DNA from: Bergeyella_A cardium
GTDB lineage: Bacteria > Bacteroidota > Bacteroidia > Flavobacteriales > Weeksellaceae
Assembly: GCF_030012605.2 (NCBI RefSeq)
Contig: NZ_CP114055.2
Reading direction: 5' to 3' (one strand)
Length of the DNA: 64,000 nucleotides
Shown: piece by piece, positions 29,163 through 37,609 of the stretch
Numbering within the stretch: position 1 is the first letter of the stretch
Layout of the letters: every line of letters begins with the position of its first letter
Position numbers and translations under genes: made by a program
The notes under the pieces: model-generated
The model's database searches: none
Told to the model about the DNA's origin: nothing
The model's input: only the letters and a program-made list of their open reading frames with translations

Positions 29163-29285
29163 TGGATAAACTGTACCAAATGTCAATTACCAGATAAGAT
29201 TAAAGCGGGTTTTGTAGGTGAGCGACAAAGATATAAATGTAAAGATTGTAGCTGTTTTTTAGTGCTGAGAAGAAATCGGATGTAA
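29163..29285 (+). pseudogene. Remnant of an IS1-type transposase zinc ribbon
   Basis: In the frame starting at 29163 the DNA reads W-I-N-C-T-K-C ... GERQRYKCKDCSCFLV then stops at 29283. The CxxC-(about 20)-RYKCKDC pattern is that of the N-terminal zinc ribbon of IS1-like (InsA) and related transposases. There is no start codon close by and no catalytic domain, so it is a fossil of about 40 codons. Confidence 0.6.
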
Positions 29286-29420
29286 GAACTTCAGAGTAGA
29301 AACTTCTTGCTTTAAAAATAAGTTAAAAACGATGTTAGAAAGTTCTTTAAAACTTTTGTTTTTAATGCTAAATTGTAAACATAATAATTTTTAGTAATAC
29401 CCCAGAAACAAAGAAAATAC

Positions 29421-29473
29421 CTCACGGACTATGGTACATCCATCTAATTCTTCTTCGTACCATAGCCCGTGAG
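29421..29473. repeat. Long inverted repeat, 17-bp arms
   Basis: CTCACGGACTATGGTAC (29421-29437) is the reverse complement of 29457-29473 except one central base; loop of 19 nt. There is no T-run after either arm, so it is not a typical terminator. Related strings (CCTCAC, CTAC/CTAT, GGT) occur at about 6570, 6632 and 31876. Confidence 0.6.
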
Positions 29474-29535
29474 ATGAGGCAGTCACAGTGTGATAGACTC
29501 TTGCTGTAGTTTAACCTTCTGCTACTTACCGCCTA

Positions 29536-31065
29536 CTACTCAATAATCACTTCCCCTGTCATTTCTTTTGGAATGGTGATGCCCATAGCGGTAAGAATGG
29601 ATGGAGCTACATCTCCTAATTTACCAGGTCTTAGTGTCCAAGTTTTGTCTTTATCCATTACAATGAGAGGGACGAGGTTTGTAGAGTGCTGGGTGTTGGG
29701 TGTGCCATCTGGGTTGAGCATTACATCCGAGTTACCGTGATCGGCGAGGATAAATACCGTATAGCCGTGCTCATATGCTGTGGTGGCAACTTTTCCTATG
29801 CACTCATCTACGGTTTCAGCAGCTTTTACGGCAGCAGAGAAAACACCCGTATGCCCTACCATATCGGTGTTTGCAAAGTTGAGGCAGATGAAATCAGCGC
29901 TTTCTTGCTCTATTTCTGGTAATATGTTTTTCGTAATGTCGTAGGCAGACATTTCGGGTTTTAAGTCATAAGTAGCTACATCTTTCGGGCTTGGGCAGAG
30001 GATTCTTTTTTCTCCATTGAAAGGCTCCTCCCTGCCACCAGAGAAGAAGAAAGTTACATGGGGATATTTCTCGGTTTCAGCGGTGCGGATTTGCCTTTTG
30101 CCATTGGCTTCGAGGATTTCACCGAGGGTATGGGTGAGGACTTCTTCATCAAAGACTACTTGTACTCCCTTAAACTCACTGTCGTAATTCGTCATTGTGA
30201 TGTAGTGGAGGCTCAGTTTGTGCATACCGAAATCTGGAAAATCCTGCTGAGAGAGTACTTCGGTGATTTCCCTGCCTCTATCGGTTCTAAAATTAAAGCA
30301 GAAGACCACATCACCATCTTTAATCTTGGCTATGGGGTTTTGATGCTCATCAATGCAGACAATAGGTTTCAGAAACTCATCTGAAATGCCTTCATCATAA
30401 GACTTTTGGATGGCTTCCACCGCATCTTGTGCAGGAGTGCCAGTGGCATTTACCATCACATCATAAGCGAGTTTTACGCGCTCCCATCTCTTGTCTCTAT
30501 CCATAGCGTAGTACCTCCCGACAATGGTGGCGAGCTTCCCTACATTCTGGTTCATAAAGCTCTGCAAGTCGGTGATAAAGCCTTTTCCCGAGTGTGGGTC
30601 GCAATCTCTCCCATCGGTAAAGGCGTGTACAAAGACATTGTCTCTCAATCCGAAATCCTTAGCTGCGGAGAGCAACCCTTTCAGGTGGTTGATATGAGAA
30701 TGCACCCCCCCATCTGAGCATAGACCGATGAAATGCACCGCAGCATTATTCTCCTGAGCATATTGAAATGCGGATAGAATGGCAGGCTCTTTACCTAAAG
30801 TTTTATTCTCCACTGCCATATTGAGCTTCACGAGGTTTTGATAGACCACTCTTCCAGCACCGAGATTCATATGCCCTACTTCGGAGTTGCCCATTTGTCC
30901 TGCGGGCAGGCCCACTGCCATACCGCTCGCCTCGAGGGTGGTGTGGGGGAATTTCTGATAAAAGGAGTCCATAAAAGGGGTTTTTGCCTGGTCTATTGCA
31001 GAGATTTTTGGGTCTTTGCCTAATCCCCAACCGTCTAAAATTGCGAGTAATGCTTTGTGTGCCAT
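29536..31065 (-). CDS. gpmI: 2,3-bisphosphoglycerate-independent phosphoglycerate mutase
   Basis: 509 aa; interconverts 3- and 2-phosphoglycerate in glycolysis using two Mn2+ ions. The alkaline-phosphatase-superfamily metal site is visible: LAILDGWG at the N terminus, GNSEVGHMNLGAGR with the serine nucleophile (in GNSEVGH), HAFTDGRDCDPHSG, DMVGHTG and ADHGNSD. Length is normal. Monocistronic; a TAACTTTG promoter element lies at 31119-31126 (minus). Confidence 0.97.
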   Translation of the reverse strand: MAHKALLAILDGWGLGKDPKISAIDQAKTPFMDSFYQKFPHTTLEASGMAVGLPAGQMGNSEVGHMNLGAGRVVYQNLVKLNMAVENKTLGKEPAILSAFQYAQENNAAVHFIGLCSDGGVHSHINHLKGLLSAAKDFGLRDNVFVHAFTDGRDCDPHSGKGFITDLQSFMNQNVGKLATIVGRYYAMDRDKRWERVKLAYDVMVNATGTPAQDAVEAIQKSYDEGISDEFLKPIVCIDEHQNPIAKIKDGDVVFCFNFRTDRGREITEVLSQQDFPDFGMHKLSLHYITMTNYDSEFKGVQVVFDEEVLTHTLGEILEANGKRQIRTAETEKYPHVTFFFSGGREEPFNGEKRILCPSPKDVATYDLKPEMSAYDITKNILPEIEQESADFICLNFANTDMVGHTGVFSAAVKAAETVDECIGKVATTAYEHGYTVFILADHGNSDVMLNPDGTPNTQHSTNLVPLIVMDKDKTWTLRPGKLGDVAPSILTAMGITIPKEMTGEVIIE

Positions 31066-31118
31066 AGTATATTTTTTTTATTGAATTAATGAATAAGTTG
31101 CTTAATTTTTTGCGCTAA

Positions 31119-31126
31119 CAAAGTTA
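31119..31126 (-). promoter_or_regulatory. Candidate -7 element of gpmI (TAACTTTG)
   Basis: Minus-strand TAACTTTG about 53 bases before the gpmI ATG at 31065. It lies about 80 bp from the first palindrome of the 42-bp array. Confidence 0.4.
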
Positions 31127-31204
31127 AGAAAACTCAAGCGAAATACGATTAAAATCAAAGTGCGAATAGTTTTAATAATAGTAAAATATTATTTCTATTA
31201 ATTT

Positions 31205-31510
31205 CAGCTTAGTGGAAGCTCGCTTTTGTTTGTTTTCTACTTTTCACTAATTAGTGAAAGCTAGCTTTTGTTCATTTTCTACCATTCACTAATTAGTGGA
31301 AGCTCGCTTTTGTTTGTTTTCTACCATTCACTAATTAGTGGAAGCTCGCTTTTGTTTGTTTTCTACTTTTCACTAATTAGTGAAAGCTCGTTTTTATTCA
31401 TTTTCTACTATTCACTAATTAGTGAAAGCTCGTTTTTGTTCATTTTCTGCCATTCACTAATTAGTGGAAGCAAAAATTTTTTTTTCCATTCACTAAATAG
31501 TGAAAGGAAA
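31205..31510. repeat. Array A of palindromes phased at 42 bp (CACTAATTAGTG)
   Basis: Palindrome CACTAATTAGTG starts at 31245, 31287, 31329, 31371, 31413 and 31455, exactly 42 bp apart, with a degenerate copy at about 31205 and a CACTAAATAGTG end copy at 31491 (36-bp step). The 30-bp linkers are near-identical (GCTCGCTTTTGTTTGTTTTC). The array is between divergent gpmI and batC. The ORF running through it exists only because 42 is divisible by three. Confidence 0.9.
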
Positions 31511-31525
31511 TTTTATTTTTTTCTT

Positions 31526-31555
31526 ATCATTAAAATAATTATTTGCTAAAAAAAA
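31526..31555 (+). repeat. 30-bp tail motif after array A
   Basis: Begins ATCATTAAAATAATTATT and ends GCTAAAAAAAA. The same 30 bp with one difference follows array B at 31820-31849, so both arrays share a defined right boundary. Confidence 0.75.
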
Positions 31556-31581
31556 TTGCTGCTTGTTGCTTATCGTTTAGT

Positions 31582-31799
31582 GGTTATTTAACCGAAAGTT
31601 AAAATTATTCATTGGCGACCGTTGGTTATTTAACCGAAAGTTAAAATTATTCATTGGCAGCCGTCGGTTATTTAACCGAAAGTTAAAATTATTCATTGGC
31701 AGCCGTCGGTTATTTAACCGAAAGTTAAAATTATTCATTGGCGATCGTCGGTTATTTAACCGACGCACAAATATTTTTTTTCATCAGTGATTTAACCGA
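31582..31799. repeat. Array B of palindromes phased at 42 bp (GGTTATTTAACC)
   Basis: GGTTATTTAACCG starts at 31582, 31624, 31666, 31708 and 31750 (steps of exactly 42), then a diverged GTGATTTAACCGAC copy at about 31787 (37-bp step). Linkers are about AAAGTTAAAATTATTCATTG. Palindrome and linker sequences differ from array A, but period, shortened last step and 30-bp tail (31820-31849) are shared. Confidence 0.88.
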
Positions 31800-31950
31800 C
31801 GCATAAAAGTTTTTTTTTCATCATTAAAATAATTATTCGCTAAAAAAAACGCCGTCTATCGCCTACCGCCTAAGTGCCTCACCGGCTACGGTGTGCTGCT
31901 TTTAACCGAAATTTAACAGATTGTAAAACTTCTTTTAACATTAAAACAAA

Positions 31951-31958
31951 TACTTTTG
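31951..31958 (+). promoter_or_regulatory. Candidate -7 element of batC (TACTTTTG)
   Basis: TACTTTTG, 14 bases before the ATG at 31973, downstream of arrays A and B. Confidence 0.5.
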
Positions 31959-31975
31959 CCATTGGAAATGAGATG

Positions 31976-32701
31976 ATGCGAAAAATTTATTCTTTACTGG
32001 TGTTTTTTGTGTTTTTTGCTACGGCTCAGGAGCGGTATAAGACTTCGATATTTGAAGGAAATAGAGCTTTTGAGAAGGAAAATTATGATGAGGCATCGGC
32101 CAAGTTTATGCAGGCAGTAAAGCAAAAGGAGAAAGACTTTTCGGCTCATTATAACCTTGGGAATGCCTTGTATAAGGGGAAAAAGTATGACGAGGCAATG
32201 GCTGAATACAAAAAAGCAGAAGCAAATGCCAAAACAAAGCAGGATAAAATGGCAGCCCATTATAACCTCGGGAATGCCTATATGCAATCTGGAAACCCTG
32301 CAAAAGCCGCTGAATACTACAAAAAAGCACTGAAAAATGATCCCTATAATGAAAAGGTGAGAAAGAATTACGAAATCGCAAAACTGAAAGATAAGGAGAA
32401 TCAGCAGAGCCAGCAGAACCAAAATCAGCAGGATAAAAATCAACAACAAAAAGATCAGAATAATACTCCCAAAGATGAGAACAATGGGAAGCCCCCAAAA
32501 GGTAAAGACCAAAACCAGCAAGGAAATGATGGCAACACTGATCAAAAACAAAACAAAGGCAAAAACGACGGAGAGCGAATGCCGAAAGACTTAGAAGATG
32601 CCCTGCTCGAAAGAGTGAAAAGCAGGGAGCAGGAGACCGCAAGAAAAATCCTTAATAAAAATACTTACTCCGTTCCCCAAAGCAATGAGAAAGATTGGTA
32701 A
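31976..32701 (+). CDS. batC: BatC-like TPR protein
   Basis: 241 aa from ATG 31976 (31973 is an alternative), chosen because MRKIYSLLVFFVFFATAQ is then an N-terminal signal peptide; the upstream extension is in promoter DNA. Two to three TPRs follow (HYNLGNALYKGKKYDEAMAEYKKAE, HYNLGNAYMQSGNPAKAAEYYKKAL), then a Q/N/K-rich low-complexity tail and a conserved C terminus (LEDALLERVKSREQETARK). This matches BatC of the Bacteroides aerotolerance cluster. Its TAA overlaps the ATG of batD. Envelope role inferred; batA/batB are not in the window. Confidence 0.8.
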   Translation: MRKIYSLLVFFVFFATAQERYKTSIFEGNRAFEKENYDEASAKFMQAVKQKEKDFSAHYNLGNALYKGKKYDEAMAEYKKAEANAKTKQDKMAAHYNLGNAYMQSGNPAKAAEYYKKALKNDPYNEKVRKNYEIAKLKDKENQQSQQNQNQQDKNQQQKDQNNTPKDENNGKPPKGKDQNQQGNDGNTDQKQNKGKNDGERMPKDLEDALLERVKSREQETARKILNKNTYSVPQSNEKDW

Positions 32702-34416
32702 TGAGCAATAGACTTTTATATATCGTTTTATTATGGTACTCTGTGCAGTCTTATGCTCAGGTAAATATAGAATTGCTTACCAATAAGAGGGAATATACTA
32801 CCAAAGATTTGATAGAGCTTACCGTAACACTTGAAATCAACGGAGCAGATATGGTGCAGGAAACGCCCATTAGACTACCGGATTTCTCTCAGTTCTACGA
32901 AAGAGGGTCAGGCTCGAGTAAGAATAGTGTATTTGATCCGGTAACCAATACAGCAATCTCTCAGATGGTTTATCAGATCATCCTCCAACCGAAAAATTCA
33001 GGGAATCTAAAGATAGGTTCCGCACTGGTAAAGGTAAATGGTAAAGTCTATAAAACCGAGCCTTTTGAAATCAGTGTAGCGGATATTAAAACTCCTGAGC
33101 GAGCGGTAAACAGGCTCCCCTCCGCAGAAGTCTATCTCAATATGGAGGTTGAGGATAGAGAAGTCTATCCTTTCCAGCCTGTAAAGGCAGTTTTAAAGGC
33201 GTATAGCAGGGATTTTAACAGCTTGAGGAAGTTTAAAAATATTATCCAACCGAGGCAGAAGAATGTAGAATTTTTCCCCGTGAGCTTTTCGCGTTCAGAT
33301 ATAGAGCTCGACAGGTATTCACAAGTAGCTTCGCAGACGGTTGCGGTGTATCTTCTCTTCCCCGAAGAGGCAGGGCTGATTATGATAGACCCGATAATGG
33401 CAAGTGTGGAAACCGAAAGGATAAAATCTAATACTGCTGACCTAAGAGTGAAGAGGCTTCCTGCTGAGAGCCCATTGAGTTTTAAAAATGCAGTGGGAGA
33501 ATTTAAAATAGAAATTACAAGCCCTCAGAAGGAGCAGAATATAGAAGTAGGTAAACCGATAAATATCACGGTGAAACTAAAAGGTGAGGGCAATCTCACC
33601 AAAAAACTTCTGCCAGTTATAAAAGAAACGGAGCAGTATAAGGTATTCCCTCCGAAGATTAGGCAAAATATAAAAACCACTTCTGAAAGCGTTTCGGGGA
33701 GTATAGAGGCAGATTATGTAGTGGTTCCTACACAGGCAGGGCGTATAGAAGTGCATACCTCAGAGTTTTCTTATTTCAGTCCAGAAAAGGAGAGGTATAT
33801 AGATTTAGGAGCAAAGACCATAAGCTATAATATCCTTACCGAGCAGCAAGTAAATGAGCAAAAAACAGCTCTGGATAAGGTAAATGACTATACCGATAAG
33901 ATTATAGATAATGTAAATATCCCCATCTTAAAGACCGATAAAAAGGAAATAGAAAAAACTTTCCTCGATGCTCTTTGGGATAATCTGGCGTTTATTATAA
34001 GTGGTTTCGGGATATTAGCAGTAGCTTTTATCTTTCTAAGAAAAGGGAAGAGCAAGCCACAGCCCACTGCTGAAAAAGAGGAAAACATCTCCGATATAGA
34101 AAAGAAATTGAGAGATGAGCAGCTCGCCGATCCAGCATTTACCCTTGATGACCTCGATAGGTTGATTAAAGATGAAAATTATACCGCTTATTTGGAGAAT
34201 GTGGAGGCGCTGCTCTCAGATTTAGATGAAAAATATCAAAAGGAAGGTTATACTGATTTGGCTTTATATATTAGCGAGCAAAAGAATGAAATCATTAAGG
34301 ATTATCAAGAATTATTGCTAAGAATGCAGCACGAGAAATACAGACCAATCCCTTTAAAAGATAATATTTTAGAGATACATATCCATTTGAAATCAATTTT
34401 AAATCATATTTCGTAA
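32701..34416 (+). CDS. batD: BatD family protein
   Basis: 571 aa from ATG 32701, overlapping the batC stop by one base (TAATG). Signal peptide (LLYIVLLWYSVQSYAQ), then repeated beta-sandwich domains (VNIELLTNKREYTTKDLIELTVTLE, PFQPVKAVLKAYSRD, QNIEVGKPINITVKLKGEGNL), a membrane helix (about residues 430-447, FIISGFGILAVAFIFL) and a charged cytoplasmic tail. This is the BatD architecture linked with von Willebrand BatA/BatB and MoxR proteins, thought to act in envelope stress or oxygen tolerance; function here is inferred. Confidence 0.85.
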   Translation: MSNRLLYIVLLWYSVQSYAQVNIELLTNKREYTTKDLIELTVTLEINGADMVQETPIRLPDFSQFYERGSGSSKNSVFDPVTNTAISQMVYQIILQPKNSGNLKIGSALVKVNGKVYKTEPFEISVADIKTPERAVNRLPSAEVYLNMEVEDREVYPFQPVKAVLKAYSRDFNSLRKFKNIIQPRQKNVEFFPVSFSRSDIELDRYSQVASQTVAVYLLFPEEAGLIMIDPIMASVETERIKSNTADLRVKRLPAESPLSFKNAVGEFKIEITSPQKEQNIEVGKPINITVKLKGEGNLTKKLLPVIKETEQYKVFPPKIRQNIKTTSESVSGSIEADYVVVPTQAGRIEVHTSEFSYFSPEKERYIDLGAKTISYNILTEQQVNEQKTALDKVNDYTDKIIDNVNIPILKTDKKEIEKTFLDALWDNLAFIISGFGILAVAFIFLRKGKSKPQPTAEKEENISDIEKKLRDEQLADPAFTLDDLDRLIKDENYTAYLENVEALLSDLDEKYQKEGYTDLALYISEQKNEIIKDYQELLLRMQHEKYRPIPLKDNILEIHIHLKSILNHIS

Positions 34417-34457
34417 TTCCGAAAATAAAATGATATTTTTGCGAAAAATTTAAATAA

Positions 34458-35063
34458 ATGGATATCCTTTCAGGTTTTGATTTAAGACAATCACTCTCAG
34501 CTACAATGGTGCTCTTTACGGTAATAGATATTATTGGGTCTATTCCTATTATTGTGAGCTTAAAATCAAAATTTGGCAAGATAGATTCTGGTAAGGCATC
34601 TATTGTTGCGGGGTTAATATTGATTTCCTTTTTATTCATCGGTGAAAAGATTTTGAAATTCTTAGCGGTAGATGTTAATTCATTTGCCATTGCGGGAGCT
34701 TTCGTGCTTTTTATTATTGCTGTGGAGATGATTTTGGGTATAGAAATCCAAAAGGGTGGGGAGTCTAATTCCGCATCTATCGTCCCGATTGCATTCCCTC
34801 TTGTAGCAGGAGCAGCATCGCTTACCACTACGCTTTCTCTCAAGGCTCAGTACCACGATATTAATATTATTATCGCTATTCTGATGAATGTTCTCATCGT
34901 CTATATCGTCTTAAAATCGGCGAATTGGATAGAGAATAAGCTGGGGGATGATACTCTTCAAGTGCTTAAAAAGGTATTTGGTATTATCCTGCTTGCGATT
35001 TCTATAAAGCTATTTACGGCTAATTTTGCGCATTTGTTAGAGAATTACATTCACTTTAATTAA
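34458..35063 (+). CDS. MarC family integral membrane protein
   Basis: 201 aa, six predicted membrane segments. Family signs: TVIDIIGSIPIIVSL near the start, GGESNSASIVPIAFPLVAGAASLTTTLSL (the conserved P-P-L-x-x-G-P-like loop region, here IAFPLVAGA) and LKKVFGIILLAISIKL. MarC proteins have no proven function despite the old antibiotic-resistance name. Starts 41 bp after batD; followed by a small membrane protein after 6 bp. Confidence 0.87.
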   Translation: MDILSGFDLRQSLSATMVLFTVIDIIGSIPIIVSLKSKFGKIDSGKASIVAGLILISFLFIGEKILKFLAVDVNSFAIAGAFVLFIIAVEMILGIEIQKGGESNSASIVPIAFPLVAGAASLTTTLSLKAQYHDINIIIAILMNVLIVYIVLKSANWIENKLGDDTLQVLKKVFGIILLAISIKLFTANFAHLLENYIHFN

Positions 35064-35069
35064 TCTGAA

Positions 35070-35264
35070 ATGAAGATATTTTATAAGATATTCATCGTCT
35101 TGTTTATCCTGTTTATTGGGGCGAGTCTTTATGCGATTGACTATGAAATCGGCTTTTTTCACGAGGAGAATACAAGTCTTGTATTATCTTTGTCTGCGGG
35201 TATTGTAGGGCTGCTGCTTGTTTTTGTTTTAAATGCGTGGGGCTCTATCGGAAAGAAAAAATAA
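35070..35264 (+). CDS. Small two-helix membrane protein of unknown function
   Basis: 64 aa with two hydrophobic segments (IFYKIFIVLFILFIGASLYAI and LVLSLSAGIVGLLLVFVLNAW) joined by an acidic loop, and a lysine tail. No family recognised. Tight spacing (6 bp after marC, 3 bp before menA) makes it a real operon member. Confidence 0.7.
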   Translation: MKIFYKIFIVLFILFIGASLYAIDYEIGFFHEENTSLVLSLSAGIVGLLLVFVLNAWGSIGKKK

Positions 35265-35267
35265 TAT

Positions 35268-36197
35268 ATGCTAGATTGGATTAAAGCTGCTCGCCTTCGT
35301 ACGCTTCCGCTTTCTCTTAGTGGGATTGTTATGGGGGCTTTTATTGCTAAATGGAGGCTTGGTTTGCAGGGAGCTGACTGGGACTGGAAGATTTTTGCTC
35401 TTGCTATCCTCGTTACACTTTTGTACCAAGTGCTTTCTAATTTTGCTAATGACTATGGCGATGGTGTAAAGGGCACAGACACACACCGCACCCATACTGC
35501 TGAGAACAGAGCCGTAGCCTCTGGGAAGATTAGTCCTAAGCAGATGAAAAATGCAATGCTCCTCTTCTCCTTCCTCTCTCTGGTAGCTACTCTTGCTTTG
35601 CTCTATCTGGCTTTTTTTCCTGATTTTATCTACGAGTTTTTGATTTTTACAGGGCTTGGCTTGGCGTGTATCTTGGCTGCCATAGGCTATACTGTGGGAA
35701 AAAAACCCTATGGCTATATGGGGCTGGGAGATATTATGGTCTTTATTTTCTTTGGGCTGGTATCGGTTTGTGGGAGTTATTTCCTTTTTACGAAATCTTT
35801 TAGTTGGGATATTCTCCTTCCTGCTTCGGCTATCGGTTTGATGAGTACAGCAGTCTTAAATCTCAATAATATGAGGGATATGGAGAGCGATAAAATCTCA
35901 GGGAAAAATACACTTGCATTGAGGCTCGGCTTCCGTGGAGCGATGGTGTATCAAATGCTCCTGATGCAGCTTCCACTGGTTCTGATTCTCATATTCTTGG
36001 GGGTAAATCAATTCTTTCAGACGCAGAATTATTATGCTTTTATCGTAATGATTCTCTTCTTCCCACTGACCAAACTCAGGCGAAGTATCTTGCAGACCAA
36101 AAAACAGAAAGACCTTGACCCATTCCTGAAACAAGTTGGCATCATTACCCTTATGATGGCTGTACTTATGGCTTTTGGGCTTAATTTTTTTAATTAA
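35268..36197 (+). CDS. menA: 1,4-dihydroxy-2-naphthoate polyprenyltransferase
   Basis: 309 aa UbiA-superfamily membrane enzyme of menaquinone synthesis; attaches the prenyl chain to DHNA. Both aspartate-rich motifs are present: NDYGDGVKGTD (about residue 64) and LNNMRDMESDK (about 200), with about nine membrane helices. MENA-specific start WIKAARLRTLPLSLSGIVMGAF. In a run with marC and the small membrane gene; dgt follows after 18 bp. Confidence 0.93.
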   Translation: MLDWIKAARLRTLPLSLSGIVMGAFIAKWRLGLQGADWDWKIFALAILVTLLYQVLSNFANDYGDGVKGTDTHRTHTAENRAVASGKISPKQMKNAMLLFSFLSLVATLALLYLAFFPDFIYEFLIFTGLGLACILAAIGYTVGKKPYGYMGLGDIMVFIFFGLVSVCGSYFLFTKSFSWDILLPASAIGLMSTAVLNLNNMRDMESDKISGKNTLALRLGFRGAMVYQMLLMQLPLVLILIFLGVNQFFQTQNYYAFIVMILFFPLTKLRRSILQTKKQKDLDPFLKQVGIITLMMAVLMAFGLNFFN

Positions 36198-36215
36198 TTT
36201 TTTTCGTTCAGTCTT

Positions 36216-37595
36216 ATGAATCTCAATCATCTTTATACCAATAAGCGAACGGGGCAAGATGTTCCCACTAAGGCATCGCGAACGGATTTCCAGAGGGATT
36301 ATGACAGGATTATCTTTTCTTCCGCTTTCCGCAGGTTGCAGAATAAGACTCAGGTTTTTCCCCTACCAGGCAGTGTTTTCGTACATAACAGGCTTACGCA
36401 TTCCTTAGAAGTTTCCTCTGTGGGGCGTAGCCTTGGCAGTTTGGTGGGCGAGTTTATTACTGAGCGTTTTAAAGATGAACTTACCGAAGATTCTAAAAAT
36501 TTTTACCTTTATAATCTCTCCAATGTAGTGGCGTCGGCTTGCCTCTGCCACGATATTGGCAACCCCGCTTTTGGGCATTCTGGCGAAGATGCTATCGCCA
36601 GCTTTTTTGAGCGAAATGAGACACTTCTTAAAGATAAATTTAATGACAAGGAGTGGGCAGACCTTCTCAATTTTGAGGGGAATGCTAATGCCATTCGAGT
36701 GCTTACCCACCAGCAAACGGGTAAAGATGTAGGGGGTGCTCAGCTTACCCTTACCACTTTGGCGAGCATTGCAAAATACCCTTGCGAAGCGGTGGCAAAA
36801 GTGGAAGGCAAGCTTCACCGTAAGAAATTCGGCTTCTTCCAGAATGAGAAAGCTACTTTCCAACAGATTGCGGAGGAAACGAGTATGATGAAGGAGCAGC
36901 AGGAGCCATTAATCTATAAAAGACACCCTTTCGTATGGCTTGTAGAGGCGGCAGATGACATCTGCTATAATATTATCGATATGGAAGATGCACACAGGCT
37001 GGGCATTGTCTCTACGGCAGATTGTGAGGATTTATTCTTTGGGCTGGTGCAGTCCAGCGGTGTAGGGAGCGACATTAGCAGGATTCAGAAAAAGCTCTCC
37101 CAAATTACCAATGAAAACGAGAGAATCTCCTACCTCCGTGCAAAAGTTATCAATACTCTTATCAATAAAGCACTGAGCCTCTACCAAGAGAATTTTGAGG
37201 AAATCCTGAGCGGGAACCTTAATACCGCCCTTTTGGATATACATAAGGAGAGCAATCAGGCTCTGAAAGACATAGAGAAATTCTCAATCGAGAAAATCTA
37301 CAATCATAAAGCGGTGGTAGAGATAGAGAACGCAGGTTATAATGTAATGTATGAGCTCCTTAATCACTTTATTTTCCCAATTCTAAAGCCAAAAACCGAG
37401 CGAAAAGCCTACGATAAAAAAGCTCTGAAACTTATCCCTAAGCAATTCCTCTACGAAGGCAGCATCAATGGTAAGGAGTTCTCCGATTATCAAAAAGTAC
37501 TTGGGGTGATAGACTTTGTATCGGGTATGACTGATAATTTTGCCACCGACCTCTATCGTAAAATCAAAGGAATAGACATTGGAATGACGATGTAG
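36216..37595 (+). CDS. dgt: Deoxyguanosinetriphosphate triphosphohydrolase (HD domain)
   Basis: 459 aa. Hydrolyses dGTP (or dNTPs) to nucleoside and tripolyphosphate, controlling pools. Signs: DYDRIIFSSAFRRLQNKTQVFPL, HNRLTHSLEVSSVGR, the HD motif CLCHDIGNPAFGHSGEDAI and HPFVWLVEAADDICYNIIDMEDA. Normal length for the type-1 family. Ends 15 bp before the convergent fic stop with no obvious terminator. Confidence 0.94.
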   Translation: MNLNHLYTNKRTGQDVPTKASRTDFQRDYDRIIFSSAFRRLQNKTQVFPLPGSVFVHNRLTHSLEVSSVGRSLGSLVGEFITERFKDELTEDSKNFYLYNLSNVVASACLCHDIGNPAFGHSGEDAIASFFERNETLLKDKFNDKEWADLLNFEGNANAIRVLTHQQTGKDVGGAQLTLTTLASIAKYPCEAVAKVEGKLHRKKFGFFQNEKATFQQIAEETSMMKEQQEPLIYKRHPFVWLVEAADDICYNIIDMEDAHRLGIVSTADCEDLFFGLVQSSGVGSDISRIQKKLSQITNENERISYLRAKVINTLINKALSLYQENFEEILSGNLNTALLDIHKESNQALKDIEKFSIEKIYNHKAVVEIENAGYNVMYELLNHFIFPILKPKTERKAYDKKALKLIPKQFLYEGSINGKEFSDYQKVLGVIDFVSGMTDNFATDLYRKIKGIDIGMTM

Positions 37596-37609
37596 CTTCT
37601 GGCTTCTGT

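Larger units (their letters stand above)
29118..29535. other. Intergenic region with transposase remnant and long inverted repeat
   Basis: Apart from the zinc-ribbon remnant (29163-29285) and the inverted repeat (29421-29473) described separately, it contains AT-rich DNA and the string CTGCTACTTACCGCCTACTACTC near the gpmI stop, one of the dispersed intergenic strings of this genome. Confidence 0.5.

Noticed and set aside
31268..31549. ORF of 93 aa with repeats SLISGSSLLFVFYH
   Set aside because: It runs through array A only because the 42-bp period is a multiple of three; the opposite strand and array B (31577-31768) show the same effect. No start signal or gene-like codon use.
31205..31799. 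Arrays A and B as a CRISPR (12-bp repeat plus 30-bp spacer)
   Set aside because: The 30-bp linkers are near-identical within an array, so they are not spacers; no cas genes adjoin.
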